Shown piece after piece: positions 42,745 through 51,418 of a DNA stretch of 64,000 nt. The stretch's first letter is position 1. Each line of letters begins with the position of its first letter. A program made the position numbers and the translations under genes. The notes beneath the pieces were generated by a model that saw only the letters and a list, made by a program, of their open reading frames with translations, did no database searches and was not told the DNA's origin. Source of the stretch: CAZEAB01 sp964552945 (GTDB taxonomy: Archaea; Nanobdellota; Nanobdellia; Woesearchaeales; GW2011-AR9); the NCBI GenBank assembly GCA_964552945.1, contig CAZKIP010000007.1, forward strand, positions 1-64,000, read 5' to 3'.

Positions 42745-42987
42745 ATGAACGCAACAATTCTAACAAAACTTAAACCAACCGATTTAATCCCTTTTTATGG
42801 TTGGCACGATTACAATAGAAGAACCAGTAGTATCGAAGACAACTTATTTGACGTGGAAAAAACGTCAGGAACAGACTATCTTGATTCAATGCGAAGACTC
42901 CAAGAAAATCGCTTAATAACTAAAGCAGTTACCTTAGCCCCAATTATTGGAGCTGCAGCATACTTTATTACTAAATATACTGTTTAA
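42745..42987 (+). CDS. Hypothetical small protein with C-terminal membrane helix
   Basis: 80 residues from the ATG at 42745; an in-frame ATG at 42652 lies inside the tRNA gene and is discarded. The soluble part contains DLIPFYGWHDYNRRTSSIED, and residues about 60-78 (AVTLAPIIGAAAYFITKY) form a tail anchor. It begins 14 bases after the tRNA. No family recognised. Confidence 0.55.
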   Translation: MNATILTKLKPTDLIPFYGWHDYNRRTSSIEDNLFDVEKTSGTDYLDSMRRLQENRLITKAVTLAPIIGAAAYFITKYTV

Positions 42988-43003
42988 CCTCCTCGCTTAA
43001 AAA

Positions 43004-43014
43004 CCTTTAAATAC
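43004..43014 (+). promoter_or_regulatory. TATA box of scpA
   Basis: CCTTTAAATAC lies 21-31 bases before the scpA ATG (43035), consistent with a leaderless transcript. Confidence 0.5.
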
Positions 43015-43034
43015 CCTTAACATTTCTTTTCAAG

Positions 43035-43781
43035 ATGCAGCAAAAAATATATGACTTGCTTCTAAACGAAGAAGAAATCTCTTGGAGGACAATTATCTAC
43101 GATTTAGTTAAATCTGAACAGATGAATCCATGGGATATTAACATAACCCTTCTAACTCAAAAATATATTGAAACTATTAGAAAAATGCAGGAACATGACC
43201 TCAAAATTTCAGGGAAAATTGTCTTAGCAGCAGCGGTACTATTGAAAATAAAATCATCCCATCTTGTAAACAACGATTTCAGTAAATTTGACTCGCTCCT
43301 TACTCAACATGATGATTTAGAGGATATTGAAGAAGAATTATATGACCAAATAGAAGGAAGAGGCAATAGAAGCAAAGAACAATACACTTTAATTCATCGT
43401 AATCCTCAACCAAGAAACAGGAAAGTTTCAGTGAATGATCTTGTAGAAGCCCTTCAGAGAGCTATGACCAGTAAAAAGAGAATTTTGGCTAAAATTAAGC
43501 CTGTAAAATTCAATTTTCCAAAAAATAAAGTTGATATCATGGAAGTAATCAAAGATGTTCTTCACAAAATCCAATATTATACAAAAAAAGATGATAAAAA
43601 AGAGATAGTTTTTGACCGCTTACTTCCAATGAAAGCTGGTAGGCAGGAAAAAGTTTACACCTTTATACCTCTTTTACATCTTGAAAATCAGCAAAAATTG
43701 ACCATGCGTCAAAAAACTCCTTTTTCTGATATTAACATATCTTTAAACAATAAAAGAGCTAAGAAAGGAAATTCTACATAA
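43035..43781 (+). CDS. scpA: Segregation and condensation protein A (kleisin)
   Basis: 248 residues with the ScpA N-terminal helical domain (LLLNEEEISWRTIIYDLVKSE, MNPWDINITLLTQKYIETI, GKIVLAAAVLLKIKS) that binds the SMC neck, an acidic linker, the RVSVNDLVEAL-like RKVSVNDLVEALQRAM segment and a C-terminal winged-helix region (VFTFIPLLHLE-like, here TFIPLLHLENQQKL). It forms a ring with SMC to organise the chromosome. Partner smc is not in the window. lonB follows 44 bases later. Confidence 0.9.
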   Translation: MQQKIYDLLLNEEEISWRTIIYDLVKSEQMNPWDINITLLTQKYIETIRKMQEHDLKISGKIVLAAAVLLKIKSSHLVNNDFSKFDSLLTQHDDLEDIEEELYDQIEGRGNRSKEQYTLIHRNPQPRNRKVSVNDLVEALQRAMTSKKRILAKIKPVKFNFPKNKVDIMEVIKDVLHKIQYYTKKDDKKEIVFDRLLPMKAGRQEKVYTFIPLLHLENQQKLTMRQKTPFSDINISLNNKRAKKGNST

Positions 43782-43825
43782 CTTTTTTAAAAAAGAAGCC
43801 GAATTTAGAGGTTATTAAGTTTTAA

Positions 43826-45682
43826 ATGAAATCTACTAAAAATATTAAGGTACCTTCCAAGATTGTTGAGCAAGTTATTGGTCAAGAAGAAGCAGTAAAT
43901 ATTATCAAAAAAGCTGCTCTTCAAAGAAGGCACGTTCTTCTAATTGGAGAGCCAGGTACAGGAAAAAGTATGCTTGGATTAGCCTTGGCAGAACTTCTTC
44001 CAAAATCAGAATTAAGAGACATTTTATCCTTTCCAAACCCTAACGATGAGAATAATCCTTTCATTAAAACCATCCCTGCAGGAGAAGGAAGAGACGAAGT
44101 TAAAAAAAATCAACTTGATGGCAAACAAGCCTTAAAAAACAACAATTTTCTTCTTTTCATTGTCGCAATTGTAGCATTAATTGCACCTTGGTGGGTTAGA
44201 AGTTATTACAATTCAGATTTAATGTTTGCCGCCTTTTTTCTTGGTGGAATGATGTTTTTAGCCGCATTTGCCATTATGATGAGTATGGGGCAAAGAATGT
44301 TCAAAGGTAACCAAAACGTCTTTCCAAAGGTAATTGTTGACAATTTTGGGAAAAAACAAGCTCCTTTCTTTGATGCTACCGGTGCACATGCTGGTGCCCT
44401 ATTAGGAGACGTATTACACGACCCTTTTCAATCAGGAGGTTTGGGAACTCCTGCTAACCAAAGAGTTGTTGCTGGAATGATACATAAAGCTCATTTAGGA
44501 GTGCTATTTATCGATGAAATTGCTACTTTAGCGCCAAGAACTCAACAAGAACTACTTTCTGCCTTGCAAGAAAAAAAGTTCCCTATAACTGGTCAATCTG
44601 AAAGGTCTGCGGGAGCCATGGTTAGAACTGAAGCGGTACCTTGCGACTTTGTTTTGGTAGCCGCAGGTAACCTAGAAACAATAAAAAATATGCATCCTGC
44701 TCTTCGTTCTAGGATAAGAGGGTATGGTTATGAAGTTTATATGAACGAGACAATGATAGATAACAAAACAAATAGGTTGAAAATTGCTCGTTTTGTTGCT
44801 CAAGAAGTTAAAAGAGAAGCTGGAAAAATACCTCATTTTGATCTTACTGGAATAAAAGCAATCATTGAAGAAGCCAGAAGAAAAGCTAACAGAAAAAGTC
44901 ACTTAACATTACATCTTCGTAGTTTAGGAGGGCTAGTAAGAGCCGCGGGAGATTTAGCCAAAGAAAAAAATTCAAAAACAGTATCAAAATTGCATGTTAA
45001 AGAAGCTAGAAAATTAGCTCGTCCTCTAGAGCAACAAATTGCAGACAAACACATTGATCGAAAGAAAGAATATGAAGTAATTGTTACTTCAGGAAAAAAG
45101 ATTGGTAGAGTTAATGGTTTAGCTGTTATTGGTAGTGGTTCTGCCCATTCAGGAATCTTACTTCCAATTGAATCTGAAGTTACTATGGGAGGAAAGACCT
45201 CTGAGATTATTGCTACAGGTAAATTGGGAGAAATTGCCAAGGAAGCGGTTAAAAACGTATCCGCAATCATCATGAAATATTTTGGAGAAGACATAAAAGA
45301 AACCAGGGACATTTTCGTGCAATTTCTTCAAACTTATGAAGGAGTTGAAGGTGATTCTGCATCTATTGCGGTAGCTACTTCAATCATATCTGCTTTGAAA
45401 AACATTCCTGTAAAACAAGAAGTAGCCATGACAGGTTCATTATCTGTTCGAGGCGAAGTTCTTCCAGTTGGCGGAGTTTCTTCTAAGGTAGAAGCAGCAA
45501 TCGATACTGGAATAAAAACAATTATTGTTCCAAAATCAAATTTGCGAGATATAGTAATTGGAAAAGAGAAGTTAGAAAAGGTTAAACTCGTACCTGTAGA
45601 AACCATTGAAGAAGTTCTAGAACAAGCTTTAGATTGGAATGGTAAAAAGGGGATAAAAAACAAAATTTTTGGTAAAATATGA
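43826..45682 (+). CDS. lonB: Membrane-anchored ATP-dependent protease LonB
   Basis: 618 residues. AAA+ Walker A GEPGTGKS near residue 42, then two membrane helices within the nucleotide-binding domain (about 108-155, LFIVAIVALIAPWWV and FLGGMMFLAAFAIM), the archaeal LonB hallmark. Walker B is GVLFIDEIATL, and the C-terminal protease domain has EGDSASIAV (Ser511) and GGVSSKVEAA (Lys554), the Ser-Lys dyad. It degrades membrane and unfolded proteins at the inner face of the membrane. The following 110-residue gene overlaps by 4 bp. Confidence 0.95.
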   Translation: MKSTKNIKVPSKIVEQVIGQEEAVNIIKKAALQRRHVLLIGEPGTGKSMLGLALAELLPKSELRDILSFPNPNDENNPFIKTIPAGEGRDEVKKNQLDGKQALKNNNFLLFIVAIVALIAPWWVRSYYNSDLMFAAFFLGGMMFLAAFAIMMSMGQRMFKGNQNVFPKVIVDNFGKKQAPFFDATGAHAGALLGDVLHDPFQSGGLGTPANQRVVAGMIHKAHLGVLFIDEIATLAPRTQQELLSALQEKKFPITGQSERSAGAMVRTEAVPCDFVLVAAGNLETIKNMHPALRSRIRGYGYEVYMNETMIDNKTNRLKIARFVAQEVKREAGKIPHFDLTGIKAIIEEARRKANRKSHLTLHLRSLGGLVRAAGDLAKEKNSKTVSKLHVKEARKLARPLEQQIADKHIDRKKEYEVIVTSGKKIGRVNGLAVIGSGSAHSGILLPIESEVTMGGKTSEIIATGKLGEIAKEAVKNVSAIIMKYFGEDIKETRDIFVQFLQTYEGVEGDSASIAVATSIISALKNIPVKQEVAMTGSLSVRGEVLPVGGVSSKVEAAIDTGIKTIIVPKSNLRDIVIGKEKLEKVKLVPVETIEEVLEQALDWNGKKGIKNKIFGKI

Positions 45683-46011
45683 AATTATATGATGAGTTAA
45701 AAATTCTAACCGGTTTAGGTCAACCAGATTTAGATTATGTTAAAGCCCAAAGAGTTATTTCTCAACAAAGGATTGCAAGATTTGATGAAGAATTAGAGAG
45801 AGGAGTAAATAGTCAAAATTTTAGAGAAGACAATTTTGAAGAACGACAATTTCAACCATATTTAGGTATTCCATTGTTTCCTCATCAATCAATATATACC
45901 TTTGACAGCGCTCAATTATTAGTTGATAGGGCCAAAAATCAAAGAAAAAAGGCAATTAAGAGATTAGAAAAATTAGACGGAATTGTAGACAGATTAACCC
46001 AAGATGCTTAG
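45679..46011 (+). CDS. Hypothetical protein cotranscribed with lonB
   Basis: 110 residues, helical, with QRVISQQRIARFDEELERG and a C-terminal KNQRKKAIKRLEKLDGIVD helix around a Pro/aromatic loop (YLGIPLFPHQSIYTFD). Its ATG overlaps the lonB stop (ATGA), so it is translationally coupled to the protease. No family recognised. A LonB partner is possible but unsupported. Confidence 0.6.
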   Translation: MKLYDELKILTGLGQPDLDYVKAQRVISQQRIARFDEELERGVNSQNFREDNFEERQFQPYLGIPLFPHQSIYTFDSAQLLVDRAKNQRKKAIKRLEKLDGIVDRLTQDA

Positions 46012-46023
46012 AATTACCGTAAT

Positions 46024-46033
46024 CTTTAAAAAC
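46024..46033 (+). promoter_or_regulatory. TATA box of rps8e
   Basis: CTTTAAAAAC lies 23-32 bases upstream of the rps8e ATG; no ribosome-binding site is visible between, so the mRNA is probably leaderless. Confidence 0.5.
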
Positions 46034-46055
46034 CACCCCCTAATTTAATCATAAA

Positions 46056-46433
46056 ATGGCTAGATCACAAGAAAAATCAAACAGAAAAGCTTCTGGAGGG
46101 CGTTTACGCTCAGGAAGAACTAAAAGAAAGTACGAATTAGCTGGTTTTCCTGCTTTAACAAAAATAAGCGAGAAAGTAATTGTTCGTTCCAAAAGAATTA
46201 TTGGTGGAAACACTAAATTAAGAACCCTTTCTACAAATAACATTATTGTTTCTGATAAAAAAGGAAAAACTCAAAAAACTGAATTGGTAAATGTAGTTGA
46301 AAATCCTGCTAACCCACACCTAGTTAGACGTAATATTTTAACAAAAGGAGCAATTGTTGAAACAAAATTGGGTAAAGCAAAGATAACTTCCAGACCTGGT
46401 CAAGAAGGAACAATTAGCGGAACATTATTGTAA
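46056..46433 (+). CDS. rps8e: Small-subunit ribosomal protein S8e
   Basis: 125 residues with the archaeal S8e pattern: a basic start (SNRKASGGRLRSGRTKRKYELAG), RSKRIIGGNTKLRTLSTN, NVVENPANPHLVRRNILTKGAIVETKLGKAKITSRPGQEG. S8e is found only in archaea and eukaryotes and binds the small-subunit rRNA. Its stop codon abuts the stop of the convergent pyrH gene with no spacer. Confidence 0.95.
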   Translation: MARSQEKSNRKASGGRLRSGRTKRKYELAGFPALTKISEKVIVRSKRIIGGNTKLRTLSTNNIIVSDKKGKTQKTELVNVVENPANPHLVRRNILTKGAIVETKLGKAKITSRPGQEGTISGTLL

Positions 46434-47111
46434 TTAAACAATCATCGTTCCCACAAATTTTTTTCTTTCTAATACATTCTTAAGATTAGCTAGTTTACGT
46501 CCATTAACAATGGCTACTTTCATCCCATATTTCTGGGCCATTTTACTGGCAATAGGATCAAAAGGAGCATGCATCCCTGACTTAAAATCATGACCAATTA
46601 TTTCTAGATAGTCATCCCAGGAAATTTCTTTAATTTTTTTAGCATCCTTATATAATCGAGGATCTTTATCATAAACATAATCAGTATTGGTAGTGTTAAT
46701 TACCAAATCAGCTTTGAATTGTTTTGCAAGAATTACTGTGTCTGTATCAGTTGAACATCCTGGTTCATAACCTGCTCCCACAATAATTTTTTTATTAGTT
46801 TTTATTTTCTTATGGGGGTCATAAATAACTTTAGGATAAGCATGTTCTTTAAACACAACTCTGACCAATTCAGCGTTAAGACGGGTAGCCATAATACCAA
46901 TCCAATCTTTATCAAGATGGTTTGCTTTGTTAATTTTTTCTCCCGCTGCTTGGTAGATTCTACAAGTCCTACCGCCACCACAAACAAGAACAAGTCTATC
47001 TCCTTTGTTTATGTATTCAACAAATGCTTTTTTTAATTTTTTCAAGAAAGGAACGTCTATCTTATCTGGAACAATAATTGAACCGCCTAAAGAAATTACT
47101 GCTGTTTTCAT
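46434..47111 (-). CDS. pyrH: Uridylate kinase (archaeal UMP kinase)
   Basis: 225 residues of the amino-acid-kinase fold: AVISLGGSIIVPDKIDVPFL, LVCGGGRTCRIYQAAGE, MATRLNAELVRVVF, VGAGYEPGCSTDTDTVILAKQF, VINTTNTDYVYDKDPR and MHAPFDPIASKMAQKYGM. It phosphorylates UMP to UDP. Length and motifs match the archaeal type, which lacks GTP activation. It supplies pyrimidine nucleotides alongside dUTPase in this window. Confidence 0.94.
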   Translation of the reverse strand: MKTAVISLGGSIIVPDKIDVPFLKKLKKAFVEYINKGDRLVLVCGGGRTCRIYQAAGEKINKANHLDKDWIGIMATRLNAELVRVVFKEHAYPKVIYDPHKKIKTNKKIIVGAGYEPGCSTDTDTVILAKQFKADLVINTTNTDYVYDKDPRLYKDAKKIKEISWDDYLEIIGHDFKSGMHAPFDPIASKMAQKYGMKVAIVNGRKLANLKNVLERKKFVGTMIV

Positions 47112-47303
47112 AATTGAGAGAATATTTTAGTTTTTTTAAATGTTACTTTTTATTGTTTTTGTCCACTGCCAGACCCATTATATCTAAAAGATATACGCGA
47201 ATTAGCTGGTTACTTATAAACCCACTCCCCACTGGTCAACCACGGCTAGACTATATAAACCACCCCCACCATTAAGAATTTATAAAAAAAGAGGTGGAAA
47301 ACA

Positions 47304-47429
47304 ATGGTCGATCTTTCAACAAAAACCATCAAAAATTTGTTTGAGCAACAGATAAAAAATCTAACAATGGATACTGTAGTAAGGAAAGAAGATTTTTTTG
47401 ACTACCAAATGAGTGGAGGATGGATGTAA
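47304..47429 (+). CDS. 41-residue hypothetical protein
   Basis: The ATG is preceded by a strong GAGGTGG ribosome-binding site and a TATATAAAC box about 30-40 bases upstream. The product (MVDLSTKTIKNLFEQQ start, QMSGGWM end) is a short helical peptide. It is separated by one base from a second small ORF, so the two look like a tiny operon. No family recognised. Confidence 0.5.
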   Translation: MVDLSTKTIKNLFEQQIKNLTMDTVVRKEDFFDYQMSGGWM

Positions 47430-47430
47430 A

Positions 47431-47550
47431 ATGAATATAAAAGAGAGAATAGCTTATTTGCTTGAAAAATATACAGAACAGGGAGTTAATTGTAACCCTT
47501 TATTGGAAAGACAAACTTTCCTTGATGATCATGACGCTGCCTTCGCCTAG
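47431..47550 (+). CDS. 39-residue hypothetical protein
   Basis: Directly follows the previous small gene; 39 residues (MNIKERIAYLLEKYTEQG start, DDHDAAFA end). Contains one Cys. No family recognised; it could be a small regulator, or a spurious ORF. The GC-rich palindrome before the sua5 gene starts 17 bases after its stop and may terminate it. Confidence 0.4.
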   Translation: MNIKERIAYLLEKYTEQGVNCNPLLERQTFLDDHDAAFA

Positions 47551-47566
47551 ACACACCTAACCTTCT

Positions 47567-47595
47567 GGGGACGGAAAATATTTAAAACCGTCCCC
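47567..47595 (+). promoter_or_regulatory. GC palindrome flanking the TATA box of the sua5 gene
   Basis: GGGGACGG (47567-47574) and CCGTCCCC (47588-47595) are perfect inverted repeats, and the 13-base space holds AAAATATTTAAAA, the TATA element of the next gene (ATG 47611). A dimeric repressor here would block TBP/TFB. As RNA, the same sequence could be a terminator for the two small genes upstream. Confidence 0.6.
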
Positions 47596-47610
47596 ACCTT
47601 TTAATTTCAT

Positions 47611-48159
47611 ATGAAAGTTATCAATAAAAAAGACTTTGAAAAAAACCTCTCCAAGTTTATCAAAAAGATAAAAGAGGGAGCAATTTTTATTTGTCCAACA
47701 GACACAATTTATGGACTTAGTTGTGACGCTGAAAATAGCGATTCCGTTAAGAAAGTAAGAGAAATAAAACAACGTCCTGATGCCCCTTTTTCGATCTGGG
47801 CACCTTCCAAAGAATGGATTGAGAGCAATTGTGAAGTTGAAGACGAAATAGATAATTTACCAGGACCTTATACTCTAATCTTGCCTTTAATAACAGATTC
47901 AATTGCAGATGAAGTAAATCCAAACTTAAAAACAATTGGTGTTCGTATTCCGGACCATTGGTTCTCAAAAGTCGTTGAAGAGCTAGGTATTCCTTTGATT
48001 ACCACTTCAGTTAACTTAGCTGGAGAACCGCACATGACCTCTATGGAAACTCTTGATGGGAACATTAAAGAGAAAGTTGACTTTATTATTTATGAAGGTG
48101 AGAAAGAAAGTCGGGCTTCTACGATAATTAAAAAAGGGAAAAAAGAGATTAGAGATTAA
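47611..48159 (+). CDS. tsaC: Threonylcarbamoyl-AMP synthase (Sua5/YrdC/TsaC family)
   Basis: 182 residues with FICPTDTIYGLSCDAENSDSV, the KKVREIKQRPDAPFSIWAPS pocket, LPGPYTLILPL, GVRIPDHWFSKVVEELGIPLITTSVNLAGEPH. The family makes threonylcarbamoyl-AMP from Thr, bicarbonate and ATP for the t6A37 modification of tRNAs. It lacks the Sua5 C-terminal domain, so it is the short YrdC/TsaC form. Its promoter is embedded in a GC palindrome. Confidence 0.9.
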   Translation: MKVINKKDFEKNLSKFIKKIKEGAIFICPTDTIYGLSCDAENSDSVKKVREIKQRPDAPFSIWAPSKEWIESNCEVEDEIDNLPGPYTLILPLITDSIADEVNPNLKTIGVRIPDHWFSKVVEELGIPLITTSVNLAGEPHMTSMETLDGNIKEKVDFIIYEGEKESRASTIIKKGKKEIRD

Positions 48160-48165
48160 AATTTC

Positions 48166-49122
48166 TTACAATAATTCTGACAAACAGCTATCCATTTCAG
48201 AAAAAAATTGCTCAACTTTTGAAGTATCTTTTTTAGTCAATGCAGCAGCCACAATTAACTTTTTAATTGGAGTATATATTGACATTCTTAGCCGGAAATT
48301 ATTTTCATCAAAATCGGAATTTACCTTTTTACAAATAGTCATGTAATAACCTAACAACTCTTCAGTTGAAATTCTATAAGCCGCAAATTCCCATGCAGGG
48401 TCACCTACTAGAGCAAACTCAACATCTAGCACAGCTTTTATTTTTTTCTCACTTTCATCTGCTAAAAAATTACCTCTACCAATATCTCCATGCAAAAAAC
48501 GACGGGGACTTTTATTTATCACTCTCCTATATTTCTGTAATAAAATTTGAAATTTTAATGTGTACTTATCTTTTTTGTTTTTATCAATTACACCATGTTG
48601 AGACAATAATGCTAATGACCTCTTTATCTCGTATTTTAAATAAGAATACCACGTTTTATGATTACCATAAAACTCATTATCTCCACCTACAATTTTACCA
48701 AAACCAGAAAATTCAAATTGATGTAATTTTGCGAGAATCTCAGCAATATGAGGATAATATTCATGTATATTCTCTATTTCAAGCAAGTTTTTTGCTTCAA
48801 CCAACTCTTGAACCAAAAATGGACGAGTAATTCCATCATTACATGTTACCTTTCCTTTAATGATTGTTCTTGGAACTGGAACATAATGTTTTCTTAAAAA
48901 ATTAAAAACAAAATCAATCTTCTCGTATTGAGGTATATCCTCTTGGTTATGGCCTATTTTTAGAATTATTTTTACATCATCCTTGTTTACATAGTACACG
49001 TAATTATTAATACTATTAAACTCTCTAAAATCTGCTAAAGAAATCCCATATATCCCTTTTGCTCTTAATCTTCTAATAACATAAGCAAAATTGAATGTTG
49101 TTTTCATGTTGTTAACAACCAA
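48166..49122 (-). CDS. APH-like small-molecule kinase
   Basis: 318 residues with the aminoglycoside-phosphotransferase fold: VKIILKIGHNQ (ATP-binding Lys), PVPRTIIKGK, the hinge PFLVQELVEAKNLLE, RRFLHGDIGRGNFLAD (HGD-x4-N catalytic loop) and VLDVEFALVGDPAWEFA (DxE...D metal motif). Catalytic residues are present. Such kinases act on sugars, choline or homoserine as often as on antibiotics, so the substrate is open. It stands alone, tail to tail with the sua5 gene. Its AT content and Ile/Lys richness match the neighbours. Confidence 0.85.
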   Translation of the reverse strand: MVVNNMKTTFNFAYVIRRLRAKGIYGISLADFREFNSINNYVYYVNKDDVKIILKIGHNQEDIPQYEKIDFVFNFLRKHYVPVPRTIIKGKVTCNDGITRPFLVQELVEAKNLLEIENIHEYYPHIAEILAKLHQFEFSGFGKIVGGDNEFYGNHKTWYSYLKYEIKRSLALLSQHGVIDKNKKDKYTLKFQILLQKYRRVINKSPRRFLHGDIGRGNFLADESEKKIKAVLDVEFALVGDPAWEFAAYRISTEELLGYYMTICKKVNSDFDENNFRLRMSIYTPIKKLIVAAALTKKDTSKVEQFFSEMDSCLSELL

Positions 49123-49165
49123 TAAAGACCTATTTAAATATTTGTAAAAAAGAAGTACTTAAGAA

Positions 49166-49819
49166 TTATAATAACGCAGGTTTATTTTTATTGACAACAA
49201 TCTCAGAGACTTCCAACCCCTTTGGTAATTCCACCAATGAAACAAGTAACTTTGCTAAATCTTCTGGGTCCATGTAACCTTTCATTTGAACTCCTCCTCT
49301 TAAATTAGAATTAAATCCTCCAGGATAAAATCCAATTACTCTAGACTTACAACCTTTCAATTCGGCTTGAAGTGTCTTAACAAAGCCACAAACGGCATGT
49401 TTTGAAGCATTATATACAGAATTGTTTGCATCACTTCTAAAAGAAGCAGTAGAAGCAACCACAACAATGTCACCTTCATTTTTTTTAATTATATCAATTA
49501 AAGCATTCACAATTTTGATTACAGAGATAGTGTTAATGTCAAAAATTTCATTAATATCAAAATCAATTTCTCCAACATTTGCTTTGGGCATTATCCCCGC
49601 ATTTAGAATTAATAAATCTAAATCAGTATGATCTTTTCTAATTGTTTCAATAGAATTTGTAATTTCTTGAGAATTTGAAAGGTCAGTTTTTATATTTTCA
49701 ATATCTAACTCACATTTTTTACGCGAAAGATTTACCACAGAAATGTCTTTGTTGAGAAGAAGTTTAGCTATCTCATAACCAAGTCCACTACTTCCGCCAG
49801 TAATTACTACTTTTTTCAT
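49166..49819 (-). CDS. Short-chain dehydrogenase/reductase
   Basis: 217 residues with the classical SDR set: TGGSSGLGYEIA (cofactor-binding TGxxxGxG), LILNAGIMPK, VVVASTASF (Ser), and YNASKHAV (Tyr-x-x-x-Lys). The C-terminal VIGFYPGGFNSNLRGG region closes the pocket. Lys-rich beta2 (NLSRKKCELDIE) suggests NADP. Substrate unknown; function beyond an NAD(P)-dependent redox reaction cannot be read from the sequence. Confidence 0.9.
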   Translation of the reverse strand: MKKVVITGGSSGLGYEIAKLLLNKDISVVNLSRKKCELDIENIKTDLSNSQEITNSIETIRKDHTDLDLLILNAGIMPKANVGEIDFDINEIFDINTISVIKIVNALIDIIKKNEGDIVVVASTASFRSDANNSVYNASKHAVCGFVKTLQAELKGCKSRVIGFYPGGFNSNLRGGVQMKGYMDPEDLAKLLVSLVELPKGLEVSEIVVNKNKPALL

Positions 49820-49885
49820 TATATTAAAAAAAAGAAAGAAATATTAAAAATGTTGCCCCAATAAATGAGGTATTTCTAATTAGCA

Positions 49886-50266
49886 TTATGGCCAAACTGC
49901 AATTATTGCTGCCATAACCATAATCGAAACAACGTTATGAGCATTGTTTAAGAACCACAATTTCCATGACTTTCCTTGCCAAAGAACGCTTCCTAAAGTT
50001 ATTGTTCCAATAAATCCTAGCCAAATTAAAAGTGACGTTTGTAAAGAAGCATTAAGATTTCCTGCTTGAACAAATAACGCTAAAACGTAAGCCATTACAA
50101 GCTGAGAAATGAACGCCCAAACCATATTAATTTTATCAGGTTTATCTTTAGGATTTACCCCAGATAACTTCATCCACATTTTTCCAAAAACTTTTGGGCT
50201 ATACCAAATGAAGCCCACAACCATTCCTACAATAGCCGCAACCAATACCGCTAAATAATTTACCAT
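49886..50266 (-). CDS. DUF1761 family membrane protein
   Basis: 126 residues with four membrane helices: NYLAVLVAAIVGMVVGFIWY, FISQLVMAYVLALFVQAG, LLIWLGFIGTITLGSVLW and NNAHNVVSIMVMAAIIAVW. The GFIWYSPKVFGKMWMKL motif is the DUF1761 signature. Function unknown. It follows the M29 peptidase gene by 19 bases on the same strand. Confidence 0.85.
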   Translation of the reverse strand: MVNYLAVLVAAIVGMVVGFIWYSPKVFGKMWMKLSGVNPKDKPDKINMVWAFISQLVMAYVLALFVQAGNLNASLQTSLLIWLGFIGTITLGSVLWQGKSWKLWFLNNAHNVVSIMVMAAIIAVWP

Positions 50267-50285
50267 TTTTTTATTACACCTCTTT

Positions 50286-51332
50286 TTAAAATTTCATCTT
50301 TTCGCCATCAACATAGTAAGTTGGACTTTTAATAACCATATCTCCATGAAAGATGGTTTTTATTTCTCCGCCAAACCACGCATTACTTCCTATAGCCACA
50401 TGCCCCGTACCTAAAACCTTTTCATCCATAATCATTGAACCAATTAAAACTGCAGCAGGGTTTATACCTATAGCTAATTCTCCCACAAAACGAATTCTTT
50501 CGGGATATTTAGCTCTGTCTTCAAACTTTTTAAAAGTTTTCTCTAGTAGGGGTGCCTGCTTACCTTCCATACCAACAACTCTTCCTTTTTTGATATGAAT
50601 AATAACTGGTTCTTTTACAAGGACCGCTCCATCCATAGTTTTCATACTACCATCAACAACGAGTGTTCCGTCAACTCCATGAAAGCCTTTTGGAGGGATG
50701 TAAACTTCTCCTGCAGGCATATTTCCTCCTCTTCCTGGTTCATGATAGTCGCCAACATTAGATACAGCTTCCATTCCTTCTACATCAAAGACTAAATCTG
50801 TTCCTGCTTCAGTTTTAACTCTTATCGTCTTAGCCTTATCCCAAACTTTCTTAATTTTCTTAGCTTTTTTTTGCATTCTTCCATAATTAATAGTCATTGC
50901 TTCCATAAAAAAATTGAAATAAGTTGGGCTAACATCTCCTAAGCCAGTAGCAGAAAGAAACCTATGTCCTTTAGCTTTGCAAAAATTTCTAAAACTTTTT
51001 TGTTCACCAAATCTTCCAAATTTATTGGAAAGAGCTAGAATTACAATATTTTTATCTTTAAGATTTTTAATTGCATCCACAACATGATTGTCGGCAAACA
51101 TAAACCCTTTTTTCACTCCTTGAAATAGCAAGTTAACATTCAACCCCTTTTTCTTGGCAGCTAAATAATATCCATAGCCTAACATGGAAGAAATATTGTT
51201 TTCTCCTACTCCATAATCAGAAATAATGAGAACTTCTTCATTACCCCATTTAAGAGAACTTTTTGCAATCTTAGAAAATCTACTAGTATGTTTTTCAAGT
51301 TTACTTGTCAATTCTTTAGATAGACCAAACAT
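50286..51332 (-). CDS. M29-family aminopeptidase-like metalloprotein
   Basis: 348 residues. The C-terminal half carries the M29 metal-site pattern: GRGGNMPAGEVYIPP (Glu ligand), RFVGELAIGINPAA (Glu ligand), GTGHVAIGSNAWFGG (His) and IFHGDMVI (His/Asp). The N-terminal half is an alpha/beta domain. M29 aminopeptidases remove N-terminal residues and use two cobalt or zinc ions. All ligands seem present, so it may be active. It is likely cotranscribed with the DUF1761 gene. Confidence 0.82.
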   Translation of the reverse strand: MFGLSKELTSKLEKHTSRFSKIAKSSLKWGNEEVLIISDYGVGENNISSMLGYGYYLAAKKKGLNVNLLFQGVKKGFMFADNHVVDAIKNLKDKNIVILALSNKFGRFGEQKSFRNFCKAKGHRFLSATGLGDVSPTYFNFFMEAMTINYGRMQKKAKKIKKVWDKAKTIRVKTEAGTDLVFDVEGMEAVSNVGDYHEPGRGGNMPAGEVYIPPKGFHGVDGTLVVDGSMKTMDGAVLVKEPVIIHIKKGRVVGMEGKQAPLLEKTFKKFEDRAKYPERIRFVGELAIGINPAAVLIGSMIMDEKVLGTGHVAIGSNAWFGGEIKTIFHGDMVIKSPTYYVDGEKMKF

Positions 51333-51418
51333 AAATGATATTATGGAGTTCTATATTAAAAGATTTTGCTATTTTAGAATAGTTTCAGGGTTATTTTGCC
51401 TTAAAAAATTTTAATCAC

